Origin: Bacillota bacterium
Lineage (GTDB): Bacteria > Bacillota_I > Bacilli_A > Erysipelotrichales > Erysipelotrichaceae
Reading direction: 5' to 3'
Assembly (NCBI GenBank): GCA_023387245.1
Contig: JAEWIH010000047.1
Span: forward strand, 1 to 10,022
Length of the DNA stretch: 10,022 bases
Under the pieces are notes generated by a model that did not search any database, had not been told where the DNA came from, and was given only the letters and a program-made list of their open reading frames with translations. Both the position numbers and the translations under genes were made by a program. Numbering within the stretch: the first letter of the stretch is position 1; each line of letters opens with the position of its first letter. Shown piece by piece: positions 1 to 8,268 of this stretch.

Positions 1-140
1 CCATCAATTGCACAAATATATAATTTTGCATTACATACATGATTGGGACAATAAAATTCCTTAATTCTATCTTCTTCTATTACCCGGTTTGCACAAATAA
101 TATCTTTCCTTTCTTTATCTCTATACGCATATTTAGCCAC
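1..140 (-). CDS. 5' part of an unrecognised cysteine-containing protein, GTG start, runs off the left edge
   Basis: The first 46 codons are visible and the gene continues beyond position 1. The GTG start at 138-140 is chosen because a perfect AGGAGG (minus strand, 148-153) lies 7 nt upstream. The ATG at 140-142 is in another frame that stops after about 20 codons. The protein begins VAKYAYRDKERK and has Cys16, then a short cluster at Cys31, Cys36 and Cys43 (FYCPNHVCNAKLYIC), which looks like a zinc-ribbon half. The layout loosely recalls N-terminal regions of CoiA-like and other small zinc-binding proteins, but this is an impression and I assign no function. The frame stays open upstream to an ATG at 227, but that start has no ribosome binding site. 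The coding strand is A-rich, unlike rlmD next to it, which may mean it was acquired separately. It faces the same way as the operon but is separated by 253 nt, so it probably has its own promoter. Confidence 0.7.
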   Translation of the reverse strand, partial: MAKYAYRDKERKDIICANRVIEEDRIKEFYCPNHVCNAKLYICAID

Positions 141-147
141 ATCCTTA

Positions 148-153
148 CCTCCT
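148..153 (-). promoter_or_regulatory. Ribosome binding site deciding the GTG start of the left-edge gene
   Basis: The minus strand reads AGGAGG, fully complementary to the 16S rRNA anti-Shine-Dalgarno core, with 7 nt to the GTG at 140. It is the strongest such site in the window and the main reason for calling the partial gene and for preferring GTG over nearby ATG codons. Confidence 0.8.
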
Positions 154-170
154 ATTTTATGAAAATATAT

Positions 171-302
171 TTTTGACAACATCTCTATAGTCACATACCC
201 ACAAAAACTGCTTTTGACAATAGTCATGTTGTTACACTAAGTTAAAAAAGTAACCCTATTGTTACAACTCTCTATTTTCCAGTAGTTAGAACTATTGTCA
301 AA
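171..302. repeat. Cluster of short direct and inverted repeats (TTTGACAA / ACAATAG / TTGTTACA)
   Basis: The plus strand has TTTTGACAA at 171-179 and again at 212-220. The second copy is part of a 12-bp sequence TTTGACAATAGT (213-224) that recurs exactly inverted as ACTATTGTCAAA at 291-302. ATAGTCA follows both direct copies (187-193 and 220-226). TTGTTACA occurs at 229-236 and 259-266, exactly 30 bp apart (about three helical turns); 259-267 is a perfect TTGT-T-ACAA palindrome. ACAATAG occurs inverted at 256-262. Such layouts suit transcription-factor operators or the ends of a small mobile element; the sequence does not decide which. Confidence 0.6.
244..265 (-). terminator. Weak intrinsic-terminator-like hairpin downstream of rlmD
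   Basis: Read on the minus strand, GTAAC (261-265) can pair with GTTAC (250-254) across a 6-nt loop, followed directly by TTTTTT (244-249). The stem has only 5 bp with two G-C pairs, so it would be weak, and it lies about 130 nt beyond the rlmD stop. The same bases belong to the TTGTTACA repeats, so the hairpin may be a by-product of operator-like sequence. No better terminator was found between the operon and the left-edge gene. Confidence 0.3.
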
Positions 303-393
303 CGATCTAAAATCATAGTATAAATTCGCTGTTCAAACTTCTGTGTTTTTATCTAAACCCTTTGATTTCAAGGCTTTTCTATACTTTTTCTCC

Positions 394-1683
394 TTACTTT
401 CTTGACAGTAGAACAATAGTCTCCACATGAAACGTCCTTGAAAACAAATTAACACCAACCACTCGCTCCAAACTATAATCAACCAACAATAACTCTAAAT
501 CACGAGCCAAGCTATTAACATTACAAGAAATATAAATTATTTTATCAGCACCAATCCGCAACAAATCCCTAACACCCGACTCACTCAAACCCTTTCGAGG
601 AGGATCAACAATCACAACATCAAAATTATGACAATTTCTATCTAAATACTCACTAGCATCCTCACAAACAAACTCAATATTATTTAAGCCATTCAACAAC
701 GCATTTTCCCTAGCCATCATAATAGAATCCTTAATAATATCAACACCAATAACCTTAAATACTCTATCCGCCACAAAACAACCAATACTACCAACACCAC
801 AATATAAATCTAAAACTCGCTCACTACCATTAAAATTCCCCAAATCAACAACACAATTATATAACTTCTCACTCATACTCGTATTAACTTGGAAAAAAGT
901 ATTCAAAGCAATTTTATAATCAATATTACCCAAACGCTCAATAATATAGCCATCCCCATAAACAACAACACAATCATTCGACAACAAAGTATTAGACTCA
1001 ATCAAATGCCGATTCAAAACAATACTCTTAATAACACTAAACTCAATCCTCAAAAAATCAATCAATCCAGACAACCAAACATACTCTCGCTTGCTAACAA
1101 CCGCCAAACCAACCAATATGTCTCCATAATAAAAAGACTCACGCACAATGATCGTTTTACAATCATCAATCTCATTATCAATTAAATAATTTTTAATAGC
1201 CAAATAAACACGATTACTCAACTCAGACTGTAAATAACAAAAATTCATATCAACAATATCATGTGAATTTTGACGATAAAACCCCGCCTCACCACGCAAA
1301 AAAGGCACCATCACTTTATTCCGATAATTATACTCACAATCACTATCAATAAACTCAATACTATCAACACCCAAACTCCGCTTAATCTTATCAATTTTAA
1401 AAAGGCGCTCGCCATCAACACTCAAATGTAATAACTGGCAACCACCACACTTACTAGCCAAGCCACACTCAGGCTCAATCCGATAACAACTACGCTCAAG
1501 CAACTCAATTACCTTGCCAAAAGCATAATTTTTATTAACTTTCAAAATTAAAACTCTAGCCCTCTCAGCAATCAATAAATTTTTAACAAAAATAACCAAT
1601 CCCTGAAAACGACAAACCCCAAAACCAAACTCAGACAAATCACTAGCAACTAGCTCAACAATATCATTCTTTTTTATTATCAT
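394..1683 (-). CDS. rlmD: 23S rRNA (uracil-C5)-methyltransferase, RlmD/RlmCD (TrmA/RumA family)
   Basis: The 429-residue protein transfers a methyl group from S-adenosylmethionine to C5 of uridine in 23S rRNA. In Bacillota one enzyme (RlmCD) can modify both U747 and U1939, so the exact target is uncertain. The N-terminal ~60 residues fit a TRAM RNA-binding domain. Cys73, Cys79, Cys82 (CGGC) and Cys149 fit the four ligands of the family's [4Fe-4S] cluster. The SAM site is the LDLYCGVGSIG stretch (291-301), with DPPRKG at 360-365, the catalytic cysteine Cys387 in ISCN and the general base Glu421 in HVET. All key residues and the usual length are present. The ATG at 1681-1683 overlaps the preceding gene by 20 nt and has no good ribosome binding site, so translational coupling is likely. 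The coding strand is strikingly rich in T and G. Confidence 0.93.
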   Translation of the reverse strand: MIIKKNDIVELVASDLSEFGFGVCRFQGLVIFVKNLLIAERARVLILKVNKNYAFGKVIELLERSCYRIEPECGLASKCGGCQLLHLSVDGERLFKIDKIKRSLGVDSIEFIDSDCEYNYRNKVMVPFLRGEAGFYRQNSHDIVDMNFCYLQSELSNRVYLAIKNYLIDNEIDDCKTIIVRESFYYGDILVGLAVVSKREYVWLSGLIDFLRIEFSVIKSIVLNRHLIESNTLLSNDCVVVYGDGYIIERLGNIDYKIALNTFFQVNTSMSEKLYNCVVDLGNFNGSERVLDLYCGVGSIGCFVADRVFKVIGVDIIKDSIMMARENALLNGLNNIEFVCEDASEYLDRNCHNFDVVIVDPPRKGLSESGVRDLLRIGADKIIYISCNVNSLARDLELLLVDYSLERVVGVNLFSRTFHVETIVLLSRK

Positions 1684-2176
1684 AAGGAACCAAAACCTTA
1701 GTAATCAATTCAGACATACTCGAATTTTTAATACCATTAACCAACAAAGAATGACCATTACTACCACCAGCATAAACATTAATCTCCAAATCATAATTAC
1801 GCACAGCATCATGGCGACTAAAATATTTATCAACCGGCAAACTCTTTAAAACCAAAGCATAAACACTATCAACTAATTTAGTAGCATCATCAACCTTAAC
1901 ACTATCATTAACCTCAACCAAAACCCTAACCAAAGCACTAGAATTAGACACCTCAACACTCTTAACATTCGCCAATTTAGAAATCTCTTGATTAATCGTA
2001 TTCAATTGTGTATCCGAAATTTTATGATCTAAATCATGATCAAAGCGATTCCCAATCACCACGCTACCACGATTAAAAAAAGCATCAGAAACAACAATAC
2101 CCGCAAAAATAATCAAAACTAAAAACAATGAACATATGACCAAAATCATCAATTTACTATAAGATCTTTGTCTCAT
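1664..2176 (-). CDS. Unrecognised single-pass membrane protein (170 aa) between gatB and rlmD
   Basis: I do not recognise the family. After a short basic N-terminus (MRQRSYSK) comes one strongly hydrophobic helix at about residues 9-31, with no lipobox cysteine, so it is probably an uncleaved anchor with the C-terminal ~135 residues outside. That part alternates predicted strands and helices: a segment around 57-88 ending in VRVLVEV, a helix near 96-113, then a strand YDLEINVYAG at 128-137. The topology resembles the last domain of the CamS-like protein in this operon, which is only a guess. A start 6 nt further upstream (TTG at 2180-2182) is possible, but the ATG at 2174-2176 has GAGAGG-type pairing 7 nt upstream and begins 2 nt after the gatB stop. 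It overlaps rlmD by 20 nt. In Staphylococcus the matching slot carries dgkB, to which this shows no likeness. Confidence 0.85.
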   Translation of the reverse strand: MRQRSYSKLMILVICSLFLVLIIFAGIVVSDAFFNRGSVVIGNRFDHDLDHKISDTQLNTINQEISKLANVKSVEVSNSSALVRVLVEVNDSVKVDDATKLVDSVYALVLKSLPVDKYFSRHDAVRNYDLEINVYAGGSNGHSLLVNGIKNSSMSELITKVLVPYDNKKE

Positions 2177-2178
2177 AC

Positions 2179-3588
2179 TCAATCCTCTCTCAACTTATTC
2201 AACAATAATTTATTAGCCAAAGCCGGATCAACCTGGCCCTTAGACAACTTCATAACTTGCCCCATCGCATATTTAAGCGCATGATCCTTACCATTCAAAT
2301 AATCAATCTTAATTTGAGGATTTTGACCCAAAACCTCACTAATCCAATTAACAATCACCTTTTCATCACTAATTAAAACTAAATTTTTATCCTTGATTAT
2401 CGCATCAACATTCGACTTAAAATTAAACAATTCAGGAATAACTACTTTAGCCTGCTTCGAAGATAATTTTTTATCCTTTAAATAACCAATCAATTTAGCC
2501 ACTTCATTAACATCAAAAACTGTTTTTAGTGATTCCTTTAACTTAATCATACCCAACAATTCCGACAACACTAAATTAGTCGCATCAACTAAATTACAAC
2601 CCAACAAAACCAATTCATCAACAAAATTAGCCCAATCAGGATTAGCCACCAATATATCAGCATTAATTAAACTTAAACCTTGACCTAAATAACGCTTTCT
2701 ACGCTCCATCGGCAACTCAACCAACGACTTCTCTATTTCACTCAACCACTCATCACCCAAAAGAATTGGTCGAATATTTGGCTCACAAAAATATTTATAA
2801 TCAACAACACCCTCTTTTTTACGCATACTAACCGTCATCTGGCTAGACTCATCAAAGCGCCGAGTCTCTTGAACAATCTCACCACCAGCATTCAAAATCT
2901 CGATTTGGCGCTTAATCTCAAAATCAATCGCCTTTGAAACATTTGAAACTGAATTTAAGTTTTTAATCTCAACCTTAGTCCCCAAAACATCACTATTAGA
3001 AACCGAAACATTAACATCACAACGCAAAGAACCTTCTTCCATCTTACAATCACTAACATCTAAATATAAAAGTAATTCTCTAAGTCCACTAACATACGCT
3101 GCTGCTTCTTTACCACTATGAATTTGAGGCATCGACACAATCTCAATCAAACCAACACCACTACGATTAAAATCAATCAAAGTACAATCATCCTCATGAT
3201 ATTGCTTAGCAGTATCTTCCTCCATATGTAAACGAATAATTCCAATCTCTTTCATTTCACCATCAACAACGATTTCCAACTTACCATTTTTACCAAGCGG
3301 AAAAAACTGTTGCGTAATCTGAAAACCTTTAGCCAAATCTGAATAAAAATAGTTTTTACGATCAAAACGCACTAATTTATCAATCTCCATCCCTAATCCT
3401 AAACAAGCCCTAAGTGCTAACTCAACACCCTTCTTATTCAAACTAGGCAATGTTCCCGGCAAAGCAATATCCACCTCATTAACACAATGATTAGGTAATG
3501 CATCAAAACTAACACGCGCCTTAGAAAACATTTTTGTATTTGTCTTTAATTCACAATGAATCTCAATACCAATAGTCGGTTTATACAT
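2179..3588 (-). CDS. gatB: Glu-tRNA(Gln)/Asp-tRNA(Asn) amidotransferase subunit B, GatB
   Basis: GatB binds the mischarged tRNA and carries the ATP-dependent kinase site that activates the glutamyl or aspartyl group before ammonia from GatA replaces it. The preferred start at 3588 gives 469 residues beginning MYKPTIGIEIH, which matches the family's usual beginning and length. An upstream ATG at 3609 would add seven residues and overlap gatA. Residues corresponding to the cradle-domain metal and active-site positions are kept: Glu9 and His11 (GIEIH), HMEED at 121-125, Glu149 in LIEI, EEGSLRCDVN at 184-193 and KNLNS at 209-213. The C-terminal part (from about 340, with LSSKQAK and MGQVMKLSKGQ) is the YqeY-like tRNA-binding tail. 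Two conserved loops depart from consensus: SMPQ at 152-155 where SEPD is usual, and CEPN at 268-271 where PEPD is usual. It starts 1 nt after the gatA stop and ends with TGA 2 nt before the next gene. Confidence 0.98.
   Translation of the reverse strand: MYKPTIGIEIHCELKTNTKMFSKARVSFDALPNHCVNEVDIALPGTLPSLNKKGVELALRACLGLGMEIDKLVRFDRKNYFYSDLAKGFQITQQFFPLGKNGKLEIVVDGEMKEIGIIRLHMEEDTAKQYHEDDCTLIDFNRSGVGLIEIVSMPQIHSGKEAAAYVSGLRELLLYLDVSDCKMEEGSLRCDVNVSVSNSDVLGTKVEIKNLNSVSNVSKAIDFEIKRQIEILNAGGEIVQETRRFDESSQMTVSMRKKEGVVDYKYFCEPNIRPILLGDEWLSEIEKSLVELPMERRKRYLGQGLSLINADILVANPDWANFVDELVLLGCNLVDATNLVLSELLGMIKLKESLKTVFDVNEVAKLIGYLKDKKLSSKQAKVVIPELFNFKSNVDAIIKDKNLVLISDEKVIVNWISEVLGQNPQIKIDYLNGKDHALKYAMGQVMKLSKGQVDPALANKLLLNKLRED
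2184..2190 (-). promoter_or_regulatory. Ribosome binding site deciding the start of the 170-aa membrane protein
   Basis: The minus strand reads AGAGAGG, 7 nt before the ATG at 2174-2176 but only 1 nt before the TTG at 2180-2182. The spacing therefore favours the ATG. The site lies inside the 3' end of gatB. Confidence 0.6.
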
Positions 3589-3589
3589 A

Positions 3590-4939
3590 CTAGTAACCAC
3601 CCTTCTCATTAATCATTTTCTCAAGTCCCAAAGCTATATCAAACATTAATTTCTCACTAAAAGCTTTTGTCGTCAAATTAATACCATATGGCAAATTACC
3701 AACTTTACCCAGTGGTAAAGTAATAGAAGGAAAACCACTAAAATTACCCAAAACTAAATGATTATCAGCCAAAATGTGTTTACTATTAACACTTATATTA
3801 TTATTAACATCTTTAATTAACGGAGCCACATCATCACTAGCCAAAGTCAAAATGCCATCAACATCTTTCAAAACAGAAACATAATTATTAACAATTAAGC
3901 GTCTAATTTTTTTAGCCTTTAAAAATATTTCCTTTTGATGTTTATCATCAAGACCATAAGAACCAATAACAAAACGTTTCTTTAATAAGAAACCAAAACC
4001 CTTAGTCCGGGAATTAATCATAATCTCTTCCAAATTATTACCAAACTCACGCACACCAAAGCGCACTCCATCTAAATTAGCATGATTAGTCGTAGCTTCA
4101 CAATTAGCAATAATATAATATACCGGCAACAAAGCATCTAATAAGTTTTGATCCATAGTAACATATACTATCTCTACACCCGCTCTAGATAAATCATTTA
4201 ATAATAAATTAAAGCCAGCCTTTAATTGATTATCACTCTTAGCATCCATTAAATTTGTAATAACCGCAATTTTTTTACCGGCCAACTCGCCACTAATATT
4301 ACTATAATCATCAACTTTAATGTTTGAACTCGTCATATCTTTTTCATCAAAACCAGCCAAAACTTCTAACAATTGTGCAGACTGTAATACTGTTTTAGAA
4401 AAATAAGCAACATGATCTAAAGAAGAACAATAAGGAATAACACCATAACGAGAAATACGACCATAAGTCGGCTTAGTACCAACTATTCCACAATAACTAG
4501 CAGGTTTACGCACCGAATCACCAGTATCGCTACCTAAAGCTAAATCAATAACTCCACTACCAACTAAGGCACTACTACCACTAGAAGAACCTCCGGCAAT
4601 TCGCTCATAATCAAACGGATTATGAGTAATCCCTTGACAAGGAGTAGTACCACTACCACCCATAGCCAATTCGTCCATAGTCGTTTTAGCAACCATCTTA
4701 ATACCAGCCTTTTTTAATTTAGTAATTACAGTAGCATCGTATTTAGGAATATAATTACTCAAGATTTTAGTAGAAGCTGTCGTCAAAATGTCTTTTGTCG
4801 AAAAATTATCTTTAACCGCAATATATTCGCCCTTTAGCGGACTATTAATCGTAATATTTTCATCAGGATATTCATCGATTAATGTAACAACCGCATTTAA
4901 TTGTGAATTAATTTCCTTAATTTTTTCTCTAATATCCAT
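3590..4939 (-). CDS. gatA: Glu-tRNA(Gln)/Asp-tRNA(Asn) amidotransferase subunit A, GatA
   Basis: GatA is the amidase-signature subunit that hydrolyses glutamine and feeds ammonia to GatB. The Ser-cisSer-Lys triad can be placed at Lys43 (AVKDN), Ser118 (first serine of GGSSSGSS) and Ser142 (nucleophile), with the 24-residue Ser-Ser spacing typical of the fold. The residue just before the nucleophile is Asp141 (DTGDSVRKP) where DTGGSIRQP is the common form; this glycine contributes to the oxyanion hole in related amidases. KPTYGRISRYG (156-166) and SSLDH (172-176) also match the family. At 449 residues it is about 36 shorter than typical GatA (about 485), all missing before the catalytic lysine. 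The ATG at 4937-4939 has AAGGTGG 9 nt upstream and lies 1 nt after the gatC stop, so the short form is probably real. It ends with TAG 1 nt before gatB. Confidence 0.98.
   Translation of the reverse strand: MDIREKIKEINSQLNAVVTLIDEYPDENITINSPLKGEYIAVKDNFSTKDILTTASTKILSNYIPKYDATVITKLKKAGIKMVAKTTMDELAMGGSGTTPCQGITHNPFDYERIAGGSSSGSSALVGSGVIDLALGSDTGDSVRKPASYCGIVGTKPTYGRISRYGVIPYCSSLDHVAYFSKTVLQSAQLLEVLAGFDEKDMTSSNIKVDDYSNISGELAGKKIAVITNLMDAKSDNQLKAGFNLLLNDLSRAGVEIVYVTMDQNLLDALLPVYYIIANCEATTNHANLDGVRFGVREFGNNLEEIMINSRTKGFGFLLKKRFVIGSYGLDDKHQKEIFLKAKKIRRLIVNNYVSVLKDVDGILTLASDDVAPLIKDVNNNISVNSKHILADNHLVLGNFSGFPSITLPLGKVGNLPYGINLTTKAFSEKLMFDIALGLEKMINEKGGY
3597..3604 (-). promoter_or_regulatory. Ribosome binding site supporting the internal GatB start
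   Basis: The minus strand reads AAGGGTGG, 8 nt before the ATG at 3586-3588. It lies within the last codons of gatA. It favours the shorter GatB beginning MYKPTIGIE over the ATG at 3609, which overlaps this site. Confidence 0.55.
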
Positions 4940-4940
4940 A

Positions 4941-5234
4941 TTATTTCACCACCTTAGGCACAACAAAAAAATTATCAACTACATCCGGTCCATTAGCCAA
5001 AACCTCTTCAACCAATAACTCAGATACCTCTTCATCATCACGCAAAAAACTAACCGCCGACTCAAAAGGATAATCCATTGGCTCTATACCATCAGTATTT
5101 ATTTTTGACAATAAATCAATTTGTTGCAAAAATATATCAAATTCACTACTAATTAATTCGACTTCTTTATCACTTAATTCAAACATACAATTTCTAGCCA
5201 ATTGTTTAATTTTATCATGCGTTATCTTTTCCAT
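4941..5234 (-). CDS. gatC: Glu-tRNA(Gln)/Asp-tRNA(Asn) amidotransferase subunit C, GatC
   Basis: GatC is the small clamp that wraps around the GatA-GatB interface and stabilises the complex; it has no catalytic site. The 97-residue protein has the usual length and pattern: an N-terminal helical part beginning MEKITHDKIKQLARN, the turn DGIEPMDYP near 48-56, an LRDDE motif near 64-68, and a C-terminal FFVVPKVVK corresponding to the family's FxVP ending. The start at 5232-5234 lies 4 nt after the TGA of the upstream lipoprotein gene, with only a weak GGTGA ribosome binding site, so coupled translation is likely. Its final codons supply the gatA ribosome binding site, and the stop lies 1 nt before gatA. 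Confidence 0.95.
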   Translation of the reverse strand: MEKITHDKIKQLARNCMFELSDKEVELISSEFDIFLQQIDLLSKINTDGIEPMDYPFESAVSFLRDDEEVSELLVEEVLANGPDVVDNFFVVPKVVK

Positions 5235-5238
5235 TAAA

Positions 5239-6273
5239 TCACCATAAAATCGTATTTACGATTTCCCCTCTCTTCTCCATCATTGCTTTTATATCATGAC
5301 CATTCATAATTTTAATTTTAATCTCTAAATCATTACTAAAATGTTGCTTTAACAATTTAGAAACATAATTAACTAACACCTGTATTTCTGGATATGATTT
5401 TGTATCAGTATTTATATCTATATATAATTCTCTTATATCATTACTAACTATATTTAATCGACCAATAACCCCAATATGATCATCAATAATTAGATCATTT
5501 AAGCTTGTCTTAAAAATATTAAAACTATCACTCAATTCAGAATAAGCTCCTCTAGCCTCACTAGAAGGCAATAAATACCAACGATCTAAAGTATCATCAA
5601 ACTGCCCGACATTATTTTCAAAATATAAATGGCCAATAAAATTCCCAGGCAAACTACTATCAATTCGCTCTAAATTATAAATCGCTACTATAATTTTAGC
5701 ATTCGCCATTCTCTCTTCTTTCTTTAAAATCGAAACTAATTGTCTACCCGCATTTTCCCCATATTTTTTTAAATCACTATCCGATAATTTTCCATTATCA
5801 GCAACATTTTGTTTAACACATAAACCAATACTCATCCCAACTAATTGATTATTAGTATCATAAACATCTAACTCAAACAAATCAGCAACAATAATTGGCG
5901 AAGTAATCGTTTCACCATTAGTTAAAACAAACCTTTGACTACTATCAGGATTTAAACCATTAGGATTATCATTACTTTTAAAACGCATCAAACTATCAAA
6001 CATTCGATCATTTATTTCTTGACCTTGTGCCAAAGTATAATTATCATTACCAACTAAATAATAAGTCATATAATCATATAAACCTTTAGTAATTTGATAA
6101 CTATCATCTTTATAAACACCCCGTCTTTGATGCATATGCCGTCTAGAAGATATTTGAAAAGGTATTTTAAAAGAGTAATTATTTCTAAATTCAACTACTT
6201 CTTGGCCACGATCCATATCACTTTGGCAACCAACTAGTAATAAAGCTAAAAATATCAATATGATTTTTTTCAT
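5239..6273 (-). CDS. camS: CamS-family lipoprotein (sex pheromone cAM373 precursor-like)
   Basis: This is a 344-residue predicted lipoprotein. The N-terminus MKKIILIFLALLLVGC is a lipoprotein signal peptide with lipobox LVGC and Cys16 as the lipidated residue after cleavage. The body matches my recollection of staphylococcal CamS: GLNPD at 106-110, a segment containing LVGMSIGL at 144-151, DLKKYGENA near 168-175, IVAIYN at 195-200, and LLPSSEA at 234-240. The position between ligA and gatC is also the CamS position. The cellular role of CamS is poorly defined; in Staphylococcus and Enterococcus a heptapeptide from its signal peptide acts as a conjugation pheromone. A TTG at 6283-6285 would add four residues inside ligA, but ATG at 6271-6273 gives the cleaner signal peptide and lies 1 nt after the ligA stop. 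The ribosome binding site is weak. Confidence 0.88.
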   Translation of the reverse strand: MKKIILIFLALLLVGCQSDMDRGQEVVEFRNNYSFKIPFQISSRRHMHQRRGVYKDDSYQITKGLYDYMTYYLVGNDNYTLAQGQEINDRMFDSLMRFKSNDNPNGLNPDSSQRFVLTNGETITSPIIVADLFELDVYDTNNQLVGMSIGLCVKQNVADNGKLSDSDLKKYGENAGRQLVSILKKEERMANAKIIVAIYNLERIDSSLPGNFIGHLYFENNVGQFDDTLDRWYLLPSSEARGAYSELSDSFNIFKTSLNDLIIDDHIGVIGRLNIVSNDIRELYIDINTDTKSYPEIQVLVNYVSKLLKQHFSNDLEIKIKIMNGHDIKAMMEKRGEIVNTILW

Positions 6274-6274
6274 A

Positions 6275-8266
<1,992 letters not shown>

Positions 8267-8268
<2 letters not shown>

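Larger units (their letters stand above)
141..393. other. Non-coding gap between rlmD and the left-edge gene
   Basis: There is no convincing gene here beyond the in-frame but probably untranslated extension of the left-edge gene. It should hold the 3' end of the operon transcript and the promoter of the gene starting at 140. A possible minus-strand promoter is TTGTCA (215-220) with a 17-nt spacer to TATGTG (192-197); the -35 is good and the -10 poor. Another TTGACA on the minus strand (296-301) lacks a good -10. Short repeats and a hairpin are listed separately. The density of repeated 7-9-mers is unusual compared with the rest of the window. Confidence 0.6.

Noticed and set aside
138..227. 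Longer start (ATG at 225-227) for the left-edge gene
   Set aside because: The frame is open and in phase, but this ATG has no ribosome binding site, whereas GTG at 138-140 has AGGAGG 7 nt upstream. It cannot be fully excluded.
171..302. CRISPR array or insertion sequence in the repeat-containing gap
   Set aside because: Repeats are only 8-12 bp with irregular spacing and mixed orientation, and there is no transposase frame between the 12-bp inverted repeats.
359..374. CCTT/AAGG hairpin just after rlmD as a terminator
   Set aside because: Only four base pairs before a mismatch, and no T-run follows on the minus strand.
889..1185. Plus-strand open frame of 98 codons inside rlmD
   Set aside because: It is antisense to a clearly functional gene, and its N/Q/I/T-rich translation is what the complement of a T/G-rich coding strand produces. 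No ribosome binding site or recognisable domain.
4788..5018. Plus-strand open frame of 76 codons across the gatC-gatA junction
   Set aside because: It is antisense to conserved parts of gatC and gatA, has no recognisable features, and is explained as a shadow.
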